Of a stretch of DNA of 64,000 bases, positions 43,448 through 54,123 are shown in pieces. The notes under the pieces are model-generated. The model was not told the DNA's origin and made no database searches. It saw nothing but the letters and a program-made list of their open reading frames with translations. The DNA is taken from positions 930,001 to 994,000 of the forward strand of contig JACKQL020000006.1 in assembly GCA_018296165.2 (NCBI GenBank), in the 5' to 3' direction. Source of the stretch: Termitomyces sp. T153 (Eukaryota; Basidiomycota; Agaricomycetes; Agaricales; Lyophyllaceae). The stretch's first letter is position 1, and each line of letters opens with the position of its first letter. The position numbers were made by a program, and so were the translations under genes.

Positions 43448-43727
43448 TCCAAGAATGATATTTTCACCAATCATCTGTGGAGTGCCCAAATCATTGGCAT
43501 GGTCATTTCCACCAGGCTTGCAATGGATGAATGGTTCTGTGACAGCTTCTTGCCCCTACAAAAATGCTTCTGTGACAGCTTCCCATGCCTAACACTTTGA
43601 CAAATTTCAACGAATATCTATACAGACAAACTGAGAGCTTCTGAACAGAAACACTTCTGTAACAGATATGCTTTTGTGACAGAATCTGGCAACAGACAAA
43701 AAAATCAACAACAGAGTGGCCTAAAGA

Positions 43728-43892
43728 GTTATATGACAGCACACACCAGCTAACAGAACCACTTTTTGCAATGGATGTCATATAGCAACAGAAAGTGGAG
43801 ACAATGGAAAAAGTTATATAATGGCACACACTGGCTAATGGAACCACTTTTTGCAATGGATGTGATATAGCAATGGAAAGTGGACAGCAGAC
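43728..43892. repeat. Direct repeat, two units of about 85 bp
   Basis: Unit 1 (43728-43812) and unit 2 (43813-43892) both read GTTATAT(G/A)A(C/T)(A/G)GCACACAC, then AACCACTTTTTGCAATGGATGT(C/G)ATATAGCAA. Differences are mostly CA/TG. Just before them CTTCTGTGACAG-like words recur several times (43535-43690). Confidence 0.7.
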
Positions 43893-44127
43893 ATCTGCTG
43901 ATACCATTGACAACAATACAATGTATGACTCCTGCAAACCAAGAGGGTGGTCAAAGATATCCACTCAGAGTGTTTATGATGACACATTGTAACATTGCAA
44001 TGGCACTGTTGCAGATGTAACATTGTTAACTTCCACTACAATGCAGAGGACTCTGCTGGACATGTAGCATACCATACAAAACATGTTCCACTACAATGTC
44101 TGACACATGCACTTGTATTGCCCTACC

Positions 44128-44189
44128 CTGATCTTGGATGCTATCCAAGATCAGTCCTCAGCTCCTGCCATCAAAGGTTTGATGGCAGG
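44128..44189. other. Two adjacent perfect hairpins
   Basis: First: CTGATCTTGGAT (44128-44139), loop GCT, ATCCAAGATCAG (44143-44154). Second: CCTGCCATCAAA (44164-44175), loop GG, TTTGATGGCAGG (44178-44189). Both have 12-bp arms without mismatch. They lie just outside the CG-normal island that holds the hydrolase gene. Confidence 0.8.
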
Positions 44190-45212
44190 CTTCCTGGCTG
44201 TTGTCAACTGACCTTGGGCTCATTTTCCATTGGTTTTACATGAATGTTTTTACCAGCCTTACAATTTTCAGCTGTTTTCATTTGTAAAATATATCTTTTT
44301 ACAATATACTTTATTTGGGCTTTTTCCCTCTGCTGATCTCATTGTTGAGACCAGCGCATCACTACTAGCAAGCGTCAAAATTGCCTCTGTGGTGACACTG
44401 TTGAGGCCTTATAATTCTTCAAGTGTATGATCAGGTCAGACTTACTTTTTCGTGACATTCCCATGTTGCTTGATGAGAAGGATCTTGATGACATTTATGA
44501 TGATGATGAGGGCCCCGACTGGTAAGATGTGGACCACCCAGAGGCATGGAATATGTGGATAGATATAGATACAGGTATGGATGACGACTAGTTCCTCAAA
44601 ACCATTTTTTTTCGTACCATAGGCCCTGCCTCAGGCCAAAGCCAGGCTTGAGCCCTTGTATACGGCCTGGCTTGAGATTGTCTGAAGTCTGAGCCCTATT
44701 CGAGCCGAGCCGAAGCCGAGGCTTTGCAAAACACTAGTCTTGCAAAACCAGCCCTACCACCGGTGCTAGATCTTGGAACCATCTGAAGGGACGTCTTGTG
44801 CAGCCAAAGGACACTTAGCGATTGATGTTTTTATCTCATCTCAATGACTTGTGTGGTCTGACAATTGAAAATGCTTATGACTCGGAAGCAAGGCCAAAGC
44901 TACAACAACCAAAAGACATGAAAAGGGGAGAAGACAAAGAAAATCATATCATCTGCCTCCGCCATTGTCGAGGTCTAGTCTGCCTCTGCCATTGTTGAGG
45001 TCTATTCTGCCTCCGCCATTGTCGAGGTAGGAGAAAGACGAGGTCTGCAGATGGATCTGATTGTAATATTAGAATATCTTTCAGAGGAATCAGGGTACAG
45101 CTAGAACTGGTTCCGAAACTCGCTCCGACTCGGAAGTAGTGCTAAAGATTTCGAAACTCCTACTTTTATATCCATATACTTTTATACCCATTCTTCTGGT
45201 GGAATGGTCAAG
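44190..45212. other. CG-normal spacer; small acidic reading frame
   Basis: CG content rises from about 44350. At 44433-44590 the plus strand reads RSDLLFRDIPMLLDEKDLDDIYDDDEGPDW, a stop, then DVDHPEAWNMWIDIDTGMDDD and a stop. This looks like the C-terminal end of a protein I cannot place (a transposase end is possible). No other gene is recognised here. Confidence 0.4.
44952..45032. repeat. 27-bp tandem repeat, three units
   Basis: Units start at 44952, 44979 and 45006, each TCTGCCTC(C/T)GCCATTGT(C/T)GAGG plus 5 bases. Units 1 and 3 keep both CGs; unit 2 has TG at both places. Confidence 0.9.
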
Positions 45213-46555
45213 TCAGGATACAAATGATGTAGTGTAAAACACTAGGTCGTCTTCATCAGAATCCTCATTTTCATGATCAGGAGACCACCCTTCCGCAATA
45301 AGCATAGATTGGTAGGGAGATGTGACTTCCTCCAATGGAAGTGGCACGTCAGATGTTGTCTGTTTCATGAGGAAGTCGTGCAGAAGTGAGTTGATCCTGA
45401 CCAATGCCACTTAGTATGATCTCAAAGTATGAAGTATTAGATACTTACTCGATTGCATTTGTAACAGTGCCGAAGTGCGGTGCATCACTGACAACTTCTA
45501 ACTCGACGTCGACACTTGCGTCGACGAGTCGCTGCCAAAGCTCTTCTGTATGGTGCAGGGGGTATGCAATGTCCTCGCTACAATGAATCAACTTGACCGG
45601 ACATTGAATCCTTCCGAGTTTCTCCGTGGAGTAATCCATCTTCTCTGTGAAGAAGTCGACGGTCGCAATTTGGCCTTCTTCCAATCTCCCTGGGCCATAA
45701 TTTCTTACCGATTTGGGCTTGGTGGCTGGACAATGTTGAGTTCCTGGTGGACCATGCCACGTTCATCGGATAGCACTAACCATTTATGATCGCCTCAACG
45801 AGCGGCCCACCTCTGGAATTAAACCCAAGCTCATTGGCGCCTCTGATGGCGTCCTCGATTGCTTCTATATCCGGATGTTCAGGGTCGCTCCATCCCAGGC
45901 ACCAGCAATCATAGATCTCTTGGCGACCTTCACTAACTCCTGCTGGCTGTCGTCATGTCGATAATTAGTTAGTTACACTCTCCTTCTATGGTGCTTTACT
46001 AACCAACCTCCTCAGCGGGAATTGGGGAAACAAGGAAAAGAGAAAGAACTCTCTCTGGGTAGGAGATACCGACTTGCAATGCGATGCGCGTACCCATAGA
46101 CAAAGCGAAAAAATGACAAGGAGGTAGTTGGAGGGCATCCTATGTTCGTGGAAAGATCACGAAAGGGGTGGCGTGGAATCTCACGGCCAATGGCAGGATA
46201 GCTCACCATGAATGCTATCACATCAAGCGCCGCATCCTCTCCCCTCCAAATGTCCTTCACTTTTCCTTCTGTATCCCCATGAAGCCTCGTATCGACGCCA
46301 ATGAGGTTAAATCGACGAAGCTTAGGATCACAAAATTGAGCTAGGGGGGGGAATAATCAGAAAATTGTGAGAGGAACCTCATGTGTTGGGTGCACTTTGA
46401 AAGATGTATTTCGCTATGTAAATTGGGTGCAAAAGAATCACTGTTGGTATTCCTGGGTCTATCTTATCAGCTGAAGTGCATGTCGGGGTCGAGATCGTAT
46501 ACGCGACGTCGGCAGGGCCACCTTTATAATTTGAATCAATGGAGACCATGGGCAT
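45213..46555 (-). CDS. Alpha/beta-hydrolase-fold protein, 6 exons, 350 codons
   Basis: Exons on the minus strand: 46555-46396, 46340-46207, 46139-46008, 45946-45781, 45725-45449, 45396-45213. All five introns (55, 67, 61, 55 and 52 bp) have GT...AG ends, and the coding total is 1053 nt with no stop. Start MPMVSIDSNYKGGP is the first ATG. Motifs: ILLHPIYIAKYIF after strand 3; RRFNLIGVDTRLHG; nucleophile elbow FALSMGTRIAL with Ser112 (Ala replaces the first Gly of GxSxG); LFLVSPIPAEE; IHCSEDIAYPLHH with Asp249; DAPHFGTVTN with His281. The triad and a cap region (about 140-200) fit a soluble fungal hydrolase; substrate unknown. The C-terminus is acidic (DHENEDSDEDD). It is the only apparently functional host gene here. 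Confidence 0.88.
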
Positions 46556-47824
46556 GTTGGGTGGTTATTTGAGATGATTTATACGCTTTGAAGAAAAATA
46601 GCTCCAAGTCGTGTAGCGCGCTGTGGAGAAGCTTTTCTCTGATATGTGACGCACGAGGAACGGGTAACTGGTGCCTGCCGGACCAAGGTGGGTATCGGTA
46701 AAGCCTTCGTCTGGTCGTCTGATACCTGGTGTAGGCAACCTGCCACATATCTGAAATATGATGGGCCGACGGGACGCCGTCTGATCATTGATAATCCTAA
46801 CAACTAATCTGAGTGATGATAGATGACCAATGACATGTGGCAGCCAGTGACCACCCGCATGGTTCTCGATTACCCGCATGTTCTCAACTGCGAGAAATTA
46901 GAATTAATCCTCCGGTACCTCGCCAGGAAGGTAGATCAGGCCTGAGCCAAGTTTGAATCGATCAGTGAATTTTGAGAGCTGGAGCTAAAAATCGCTGTCT
47001 ATACCTATTTGATCTACCTCAACCGGACGAGATCGCCAGGGTGACGGCTGGTAACGTCACGGTCACGTCGACTGCTTCCTTCCATACAAAGTTGTGTACG
47101 CTTGTTCGACGTCAATCGACCGTTTTTTCTTGCTCGTTCGCGCGTGTTTGAGTACTTGTTTCAGACCTCGATCCCACTATGGCCAATTTGAGGTCCCAAA
47201 CGTGATCGGCCGCAATCGATGACGACCTGCACCTGATTTTGCGCATTGTCCTTTGGTCCTTGTCCCAAATCCAATCTTGTAGCCTAGTAAGGAGAACGAC
47301 AGAGAGATATGGATACCGTGCCAATGCTGAGAACTTAGCGAAATTGGACTGTGCATTGAGGGAGTAGCAACTTGGCTCTCAAACATATTGTCTCGAAGCC
47401 TATCCTTGCTCCTTCTCATGGCAACAATTGCTCTTGATGCCCCTAGGCTTTACAGGGCAGTCAATTCTCATGGGAACTTTTCAATTTACATTTTTGACCT
47501 GATTCCTTCTCTCATAAATGCATTTTTCTTTTTAGGTCACTCAAACATTCTGATCTCCTCAAACTCATTGAGAGGCAATGCTCATGTTGGCCTGACAACA
47601 TCCCACTCAACTCAAAGATCAACAAGACTGAGCTTTGCACTGTACTTTTGGATATTTGCTATGATTTCACTACAATGCAGCCATGAGTCCCAATTGGCTT
47701 GACTGGCAGCATGAACTTTGATCCTTTTGCAGTGAGCCATCCCCCTCTCTTCTTTCTAAATGTTTTTTGCTTACACCATGCCCAGCATTTGCTTGAGCAA
47801 TTGCAGCTGCAAGTTTCTGAGCCT
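46556..47824. other. Upstream region of the hydrolase gene, then CpG-poor spacer
   Basis: 46556-47420 is CG-rich, non-repetitive in this window, and probably contains the promoter and any 5' UTR of the hydrolase gene. No convincing second gene is seen. From about 47420 CG is again depleted; minus-strand text near 47700-47400 (LPLNEFEEIRMFE, KNAFMREGIRSKM) looks like decayed coding of unknown kind. Confidence 0.45.
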
Positions 47825-48731
47825 TGGTCACAACACATTCCCAGACCTCTAGACTTCTCTGACCAACCCCAACTCCCCCAGAGTACTCACCAATGCCCTC
47901 TCAATCCACCCCAACTTTTGTTTACTCCCAGTGCCCACCATAATAAACTCTGATGCTTCCCCAGCAAACTCTGACAGCCCTCTAGTAGGCCCTGTCACTC
48001 TCCTGACCTCCACTGAGCTCTCAGGTACCTCTGATCCTCCCCTTAAATCCTAGCATATGTCATAGACCCACACCAAGGTGTCACCACAGCCTGCCCAATC
48101 AGAACTGACACCTGTCAAACCTGCATGGCCCCAATGAGCCCCACAATCCAACTCACAATCCCCAGAGGAGTTCCAGCAGCCAGTATTTAAGTTGTAGAGT
48201 AGTATTAGTTACAGTAGTCTTGATATTACTTATATTTGTGCCCCATTTCCATCTCATCTCCTAGTTTCTGTCTTGTCATCATCTCAATCTCATTTTGTTC
48301 CATTTTGACTCCATCTTGTTTCATCTCTCTCAGTTTCTCCTCATGCATGCTTGATTTCCTCAACTATATCTCTGTTCTGATTTCCATTCTTATCACTGTA
48401 ACTCTGTATCTTTAATTTAATCCTAGACCTTGTTCTACACTCAGCTTCAGAACCCATCAACCCTCAGTCCTGCTTCTATTGCTCATGTGACCTAAGTAGC
48501 CCTGCTTTCCATATCTGTCCTTGGACTTTGTATCTGACACTCCCTCATTCACCCCTTTACATACTTAACCCTTAGCACTCCCTGGACTTCCTCAGACTTA
48601 CTTGGACTGCTACCTCAGCTTGCCCTTGTCAGTGTCTAATGTCTGGAACCCACCAGAACACAGGTTATAAGAGCAGGACATTGTGTCCTCCTAGTAAGGA
48701 CATGCCCAGTTAAGCTGAGCCCCTGTGGTCA
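47825..48731 (+). repeat. LTR-like repeat, copy 1 of a second LTR family
   Basis: About 907 bp homologous (inverted) to the solo LTR at 54124-55736: shared blocks include GTAGAGTAGTATTAGTTACAG near 48197, CTTGATATTACTTA, TTGGACTGCT near 48603 and CTAGTAAGGACATGCCCAG near 48692. It begins TGGTCACAACA and ends GTGGTCA. A TATA-like TATTTAAG lies at about 48185. No target duplication was found, so it may be one LTR of a damaged element; a proline-rich frame follows (48745 onward). Confidence 0.65.
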
Positions 48732-50472
48732 GCAGAACCTAACAGCCTCCACCTCCACCTCTACCTGCATCTCTGTCTGCTCCTCAACCCCCACAATTCA
48801 GGTTTGTCCCAGCAGAGGATGACACCAATCAGCAGTATATAAGTCATTACATTCTATATTGTGAAGATTACAGTTTCTACATATTCATGTCTCTGATTCT
48901 CACTGCATGCCAGCCTCCAGGTCCAGCACAGATATCATTGTCAGTGTTGAGAATACATTCTATGTAGGACAGGGTATCTGGTATGTTACTTTGAGGGCAC
49001 TTGTGGCCAAAGTTCAGGAGAGCAGTTGTAGGTTACTGGCCCTGGTAGATGATCCATTCTTTTTGATCTTTGTTGTGTTCATGCAAGAGTCCAGACCTTG
49101 TCACAATTGGTACTCCTGATGTGTTAGATCCTGATCACATGCAATATTTTGTTGAAGCACTAGTGATAGAACTTTTGAATGCTCCTATTAATCCACCTTT
49201 GCTTGTAGTACCTGAGTCACCAACACCTATGCTTACATCTCACACTATAGGTTAACCCGTAAGTCTGTGGTTCTTTTTGTGATAGCTCATCTAAGGCTGA
49301 TTGTTTTGTTATGGCAACTGTTTTGAAACACAACCATTATCCTTTTACCATTAACCTAGTGCAAAGTACATGCTGCTCACTCTGCCTGACCATGAAGAGG
49401 CTACACATGTCACTAAGAGGCTTTCCAGCTATAACCAACCTCTGGCATTTTGCTGCTCAATTTTGGGAAGATTTCTATAAGAAAGACTGCAAGATGGTTT
49501 TAGATGAGGCAGCTTTGGCAGTAAGTCATTGTCCTTGCATTTCCTGACTTTTTGACTGATGTACTCATTCTAGGGTAAGCTGATCACAGCCAAATGCATT
49601 TCCAGTGCCCTCAAAATCCAAAACTCTGCTGTCCATCAAGCTATCAAAGGTGATTGATTGCCTGATGCAGGACTATACCAACATTGGTGAAGATTTCAGT
49701 GTCAAAACTCTTGAAGAAATTGGAACAAGGTGGGAGCAACCTCTTGGACAATAAAAGCTGCTTGAATTTCTTCACCATTGGGAGGCTGAGGATTCCAACC
49801 CTTCTAGGCACTCATCTCTGGCATTGTTAGTTTGAAATCATTCAAAGTTATATATTATTAGTCTACTGTTTTGTTTACTACTATACATTGAATCAATCTA
49901 CTGCTTTGTCTGCTGCACTAGCAAGAATTTAAGCAAAGAAACCTCCATTCTTCTTTTGACATTGATCAATAAATGTGCAAGTATTTTTGAGTTGGCAAAC
50001 TGAGGGCATAGAAATGGGATAAGTCAATGTAAGGTCATGCAATGCATGATCTACATTTTGACCAGGCAGATCTTTCAGAGTCTCAATGAGAGAAATCACC
50101 TGCTTTCAATGTGAAGCCTCAGTCTTTGCAGCAGACTCATTGCCAGCAAGCACCTCATGTCTTTGTCAACTGCATAACAGACAAGCAACCATTGATGCCA
50201 TGGACCCACTCATTCTGGATCTCAGTGATTGATGAACTTGAGCTTTTGTCCTTGAGCCACCAATAGATGTAGATAGGAAGTCACTCATCATTCTCTATAA
50301 CTGCTAGCACTAATTCAAAGTGATGCTTTGCAAGTTGTTCTTGAGTTTGTTAGTGAAGGTGAGTTGCTTGTCCTCTACAAAAGGATCATCAGAAAGAGGA
50401 AAGGTGGCAAATGGATATTCTGTCCCTGATGGACTGACAAAGGTTTGCATTGGTGTGAGTATGGGTTCAATG
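48732..50472. other. Sequence after LTR-like repeat; no recognised gene
   Basis: 48745-48830 encodes a Pro-rich stretch (PPPPPLPASLSAPQPPQF) on the plus strand. Short open frames follow at 49070-49255 and 49311-49547 (LRGFPAITNLWHFAAQFWEDFY). None is recognised. The start could be the gag leader of an element whose LTR is 47825-48731. Confidence 0.35.
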
Positions 50473-50989
50473 TGTTAGAACCCATAAATAGAACACTGAC
50501 AAGACTGTAAGTGTATGTCCTCAGCACAAATATAATTGACTACTACTGTACTTGACAAGACCATTCTTAGTCATCCAACCCTAATTGGGTGGTTCCAGGT
50601 CAAAGCCATGCCAGTGATGTCAAGAAGCTAACTGTGGTGTGCCTAACACCATTTCAAATGAAGTGTAGGGTCTGGTATCAGGGATGAGAGTTGTGACCCA
50701 TGCTGAGTGGGTGTGAGCTGGCTCAGCAAGCATTGTGGAGTGTAAAAGCAGATTTAGTAGGGACAGCATGTCAACAGCAAATAGTAGGAAGTTTATATGA
50801 GGGCTGTATAAACTCCAAACAGATTAAACTGTAGTAAAGTAGCTATGGGGTGTAACTGGCAGGCTTGAAAAGGCTTTGGGCTGGAGTACCTTAGGAGTGT
50901 CTGTAAACCACACATGTACATACTGCAGGGGCTGACATAGGGAATTACCCCAACTGGTTCTTGAAATAAATAATGGAATTGAAAAAAAT

Positions 50990-51720
50990 GAAAAGATTGG
51001 TGACATTGTTTTATGTTAGCATAGCAAATGTAAATTTTGTTGGATTGGACACATTCATGGAGAAAGTGGTATTTAATGTTGATGTGTTTAACATGTGCAT
51101 GGAGTGTTGGGCCTTCTGAGAGGTTTGTGGCAGCATTGTTGTCACACAAGATTGGTGTAGGTTTGGAGATGATGTCATATCCAATCCTCTTGAGTAGAGC
51201 ACACAACCAGACACATTCCTGGGCACTCTTAAATGCTGCCATATACTTGGCTTCACAAGATGAGGCTGCAACAGACTTTTGCTTATGTGCTGCCCATGAG
51301 CTTAGTCCCACTCCAGGCTCTAATCATATCTACCAATGCTGCACCACATGTCAAGGCAGTTTGCTCAGTCAGAGGTGCCTCCAAAAACTAGTTTAAAGTG
51401 TCAGGTCCCCTTCAGGTAATGGACAAGCCATATGGTGGCTCGCCAGTGGACTCCAGAATAGGAATTGACATACTGAGTGAGCTGCTGGATGACATAGGCA
51501 ATGTCTGGGCATGTCAAGATGGTGAGATACAGCAGGCAGCCCACAAGAAATATCTAGGAGGTTTTTTTCCAGGATGAGATCTTTGTCTTGGGGCAGGGAG
51601 GACCTGTCAACTCTGTAGAGCTTTTGTTCAGCCTCCATAGGGAGGGACAGTGGTGTTGTATCTGACTGCCCAAATTGACCCATGGCTTTGTCAATGAGGG
51701 CAGTCTGGAAGAGCTTGACT
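50990..51720 (-). pseudogene. Element H: RT end and RNase H
   Basis: 51311-51010 reads as copia RNase H (SSWAAHKQKSVAASSCEAKYMA, PTPILCDNNAATNLSEGPT, VKHINIKYHFLHE). Upstream frames give LLYLTILTCPDIAYVIQQLTQYVN and HWRATIWLVHYLKGT, the conserved block before RNase H. Canonical SSCEAEYMA has changed to EAKYMA (catalytic Glu to Lys). Confidence 0.8.
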
Positions 51721-51867
51721 AGATGGTCAGTGTGGTCCCAATCAATGGCAATGCTGACAACAAATCTGAGGAGTTGAATCTTCTAAAGGTGTAACAGATT
51801 CACAATGGATGCTTGTTTGTCCAGTCTTTTACTGTGATGTTGGTTTTTGGAGTGCTGTTGGTGGATC

Positions 51868-52480
51868 CTACTTGGGTGTTTCTAGATAAGCTTGTTGTGC
51901 AGCCTTTGATTCCTCTATGACCTTCTCTGCCATTATTCCTCCTTGCCTGATGCACCATTCCTTGGTGTGACTATGGCAGGGGAGGCCTGTGGCAAAGCAG
52001 ACCTTACAGCAGGGGTAACCAGGACCATAGTTGTGGGTGTGGCCTTTGGCAACAAGCTGTATTGCTGGGAGTTTTGGAGAGGGTGGCAAGACAACAGTCT
52101 GAAAGACCTTTCAAATGTCACTGGACATGTACTTCTTCTTCTTGGTGGAGTTAGCAAGGATACAAGGGACTTGTGCTTGGATGGGCTCATATGATTTGTT
52201 GTTAATGGAATTAAGAAGGGCAATGCATTTGAGGAGGTCCTTATCAATGGTTCCCTTGGCAAATGTGCAGTCAATAAGCTCACAGATTCTTCAGGCAGTT
52301 GTATTGATTGGCTCAGAGATAGGGATGAGGGCAACTTGTTTGACAGGCCCTTCAGATTGGGCATGTGCCTTTAGCACATCACAGTATTGCTTTTTGCATT
52401 GCCATCACAGTCAAGCCCCTCCTGCTCTGCTTCTGAGATAGTGGCATGGATGACTCCCATGATGAGGTCATTGTTAGCAA
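51868..52480 (-). pseudogene. Element H: gag remnant
   Basis: 52089-51868 carries GPGYPCCKVCFATGLPCHSHTKEWC, a cysteine/histidine-rich segment reminiscent of copia nucleocapsid, followed by a helical AEKVIEESKAAQQAYLE. Further gag-like text upstream is in broken frames. Confidence 0.55.
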
Positions 52481-52958
52481 GCCAGCTTGCATGGGCAACT
52501 GGCTCAGCAACCAGATCAGGTGTGTGATGAGATGCTTTGGCTTCTTCTTGGGTGCAAAGAATATAGCAGTCTAGACCACTCTGTTGCAGAAATATTGCAA
52601 GTTAATTTGACCATTTCATGGATTTGCCAGTAGTACAATCAAAGAGGGGTTCAGACACTGGCCAGTGAGCATTGAGTTTGGCCAGGCAGATGTGAGGATA
52701 GGCAGCATAAGTAGGGAGCATAATGCTCATTGGGAAAGTACCAGTAAATTTCATTGTATACAGACTTGAAGGAGAACAAAGAGATCTGAAAGAGGTGCAG
52801 AAGCATGGAGATAGGATAAGGACATATTGATAAGATATGATTGGGATTTAGGTCCTCAACTGTGAAGAGTGTGATAGTGCAAGAGTAAGGGTCCTGAATG
52901 TCATCTTTAAAGCATGGAATGCCATTTTTAGAGCATGTTGCAACGATGTCCCACAAAC

Positions 52959-53289
52959 TGTTAGAACCATGGAATAGCACACTGACAAGACCATAAGTGT
53001 ATGTCCTCAGTGCAACATATAATTGACTACTACTGTACCTGACAAGACTGTAAGTGTATGTCTATGTGAGTAGTATCAGTAAATATACATAGCATTGTAA
53101 GTATGCAGAAAGACTCGCCCTCAGCACAACATATAATTGACTGAGGGTTTGTATATAGGGGGGGATATCTAAGTATTGAAATAATGGCAATCCATGGCAC
53201 TAGGGCCAATGAGTAGACAAATGGAATAGCTGGCCACTTAAGTGGCCATGATAGAGTTGAGATTAATGGTGGCTCATACAATGCTAACA
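52959..53289 (-). repeat. 5' LTR of element H
   Basis: 331 bp with TGTTAG / CTAACA ends. Contains inverted repeat CCCTCAG (53118-53124) / CTGAGGG (53141-53147) around ACATATAATTG, similar to the motif in the LTRs of copia G. Confidence 0.8.
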
Positions 53290-53425
53290 CAATGGAAACT
53301 GGTGATTAAGTTGATGCAGATGTCCCAGATGATGGAATGGGAGGCTGGGTAAGTGTAAGCAGCTTCAGTAACAATGTAAATGAGATTACAGTAGTACCAT
53401 ATGGCTGTTTGTTAACATCATCTGG

Positions 53426-53458
<33 letters not shown>
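53426..53458. repeat. (TAA)n microsatellite, about 10-11 units
   Basis: Uninterrupted TAA repeats flanked by unique sequence. Confidence 0.95.
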
Positions 53459-53459
<1 letters not shown>

Positions 53460-53544
53460 TGCTGCTCACCAAGCAACAATAGGGTAAATTTATGCTGTTT
53501 TGATTTTGATGGTAAAAGTTGAGCATGAATCATTGTGCTGAGAG

Positions 53545-53980
53545 TGTCAAGGGATGTCCCACTTGTTCCCCCTTCCCCTTCTCCAGTTCTTGTCAGATCT
53601 CCCCCACTATAGTTTACCTTCATTCTCCTTCCTTTTCCCATCTATTGGTCCTAGTTTTAGCCCTCAGGCTGCACTGGTTCTCTGTCAATAATTCAGACAA
53701 GTGTTGTCCTTGTGATGTATGTGCTTGGGTCCTGTGACTGGCCAACTGGTTGATTGGCCATGTGATCGGTTGACCTGTTAATGCATGTGGCTTGGTCATG
53801 TGTCTTCCAGTAAATTTTCTGAACACTGGCATTGGGGATCCTTAGACTTGTTCTCTTTGGATCTCCCTCTGCCAGGTGAGTAGCTAGAACTCTAGAACTT
53901 CTTGTAGATACTGAATAGACTTTGGATCTCCCTTTGCCAGTTGTGTGATTGAGCCACAGCCTCCAGAGGTTGCTCTTACA
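53545..53980 (+). repeat. Solo LTR S1, relative of the A-family LTR
   Basis: 436 bp, TGTCAAGGGATGTCCC...GTTGCTCTTACA, flanked by GAGAG on both sides (53540-53544, 53981-53985). It shares with the A-family LTR the two ends, the block AGACTTGTTCTCTTTGGAT (53844 onward) and AGCCACAGCCTCCAGAGG. No internal region, so it formed by LTR-LTR recombination. Confidence 0.9.
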
Positions 53981-54123
53981 GAGAGCCTCAAATTGAGAAT
54001 TAAGCCACACATGTTCTTGGTGCAGCTCATCTCAAACCTGTTCTTTCTGTAAATTCCTTCATGTAAGTATTCCCCAAAATAATGCTGTCATTGTTTTTGG
54101 TCAATTCTTCACATGTTGCCAAG

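Larger units (their letters stand above)
50473..53289 (-). mobile_element. Ty1/copia element H, internally deleted
   Basis: Target duplication CAATG flanks both ends (50468-50472 and 53290-53294), and the termini form TGTTAG...CTAACA. The right LTR is 52959-53289 (331 bp). The left LTR matches it for about 90 bp from 50473, then diverges. Between them, on the minus strand: gag-like text with a Cys/His cluster (CCKVCFATGLPCHSH), then directly an RT C-terminus and copia RNase H. Integrase and most of RT are missing, so the element is a deletion derivative. Confidence 0.8.

Noticed and set aside
44128..44189. Helitron 3' end hairpin
   Set aside because: No CTRR end follows within about 20 nt, no Rep/Helicase text is in the window, and there are two hairpins instead of one.
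47825..48731. Complete solo LTR with target duplication
   Set aside because: The bases next to its ends (AGCCT and GCAGA) do not match, so it is described only as an LTR-like repeat.
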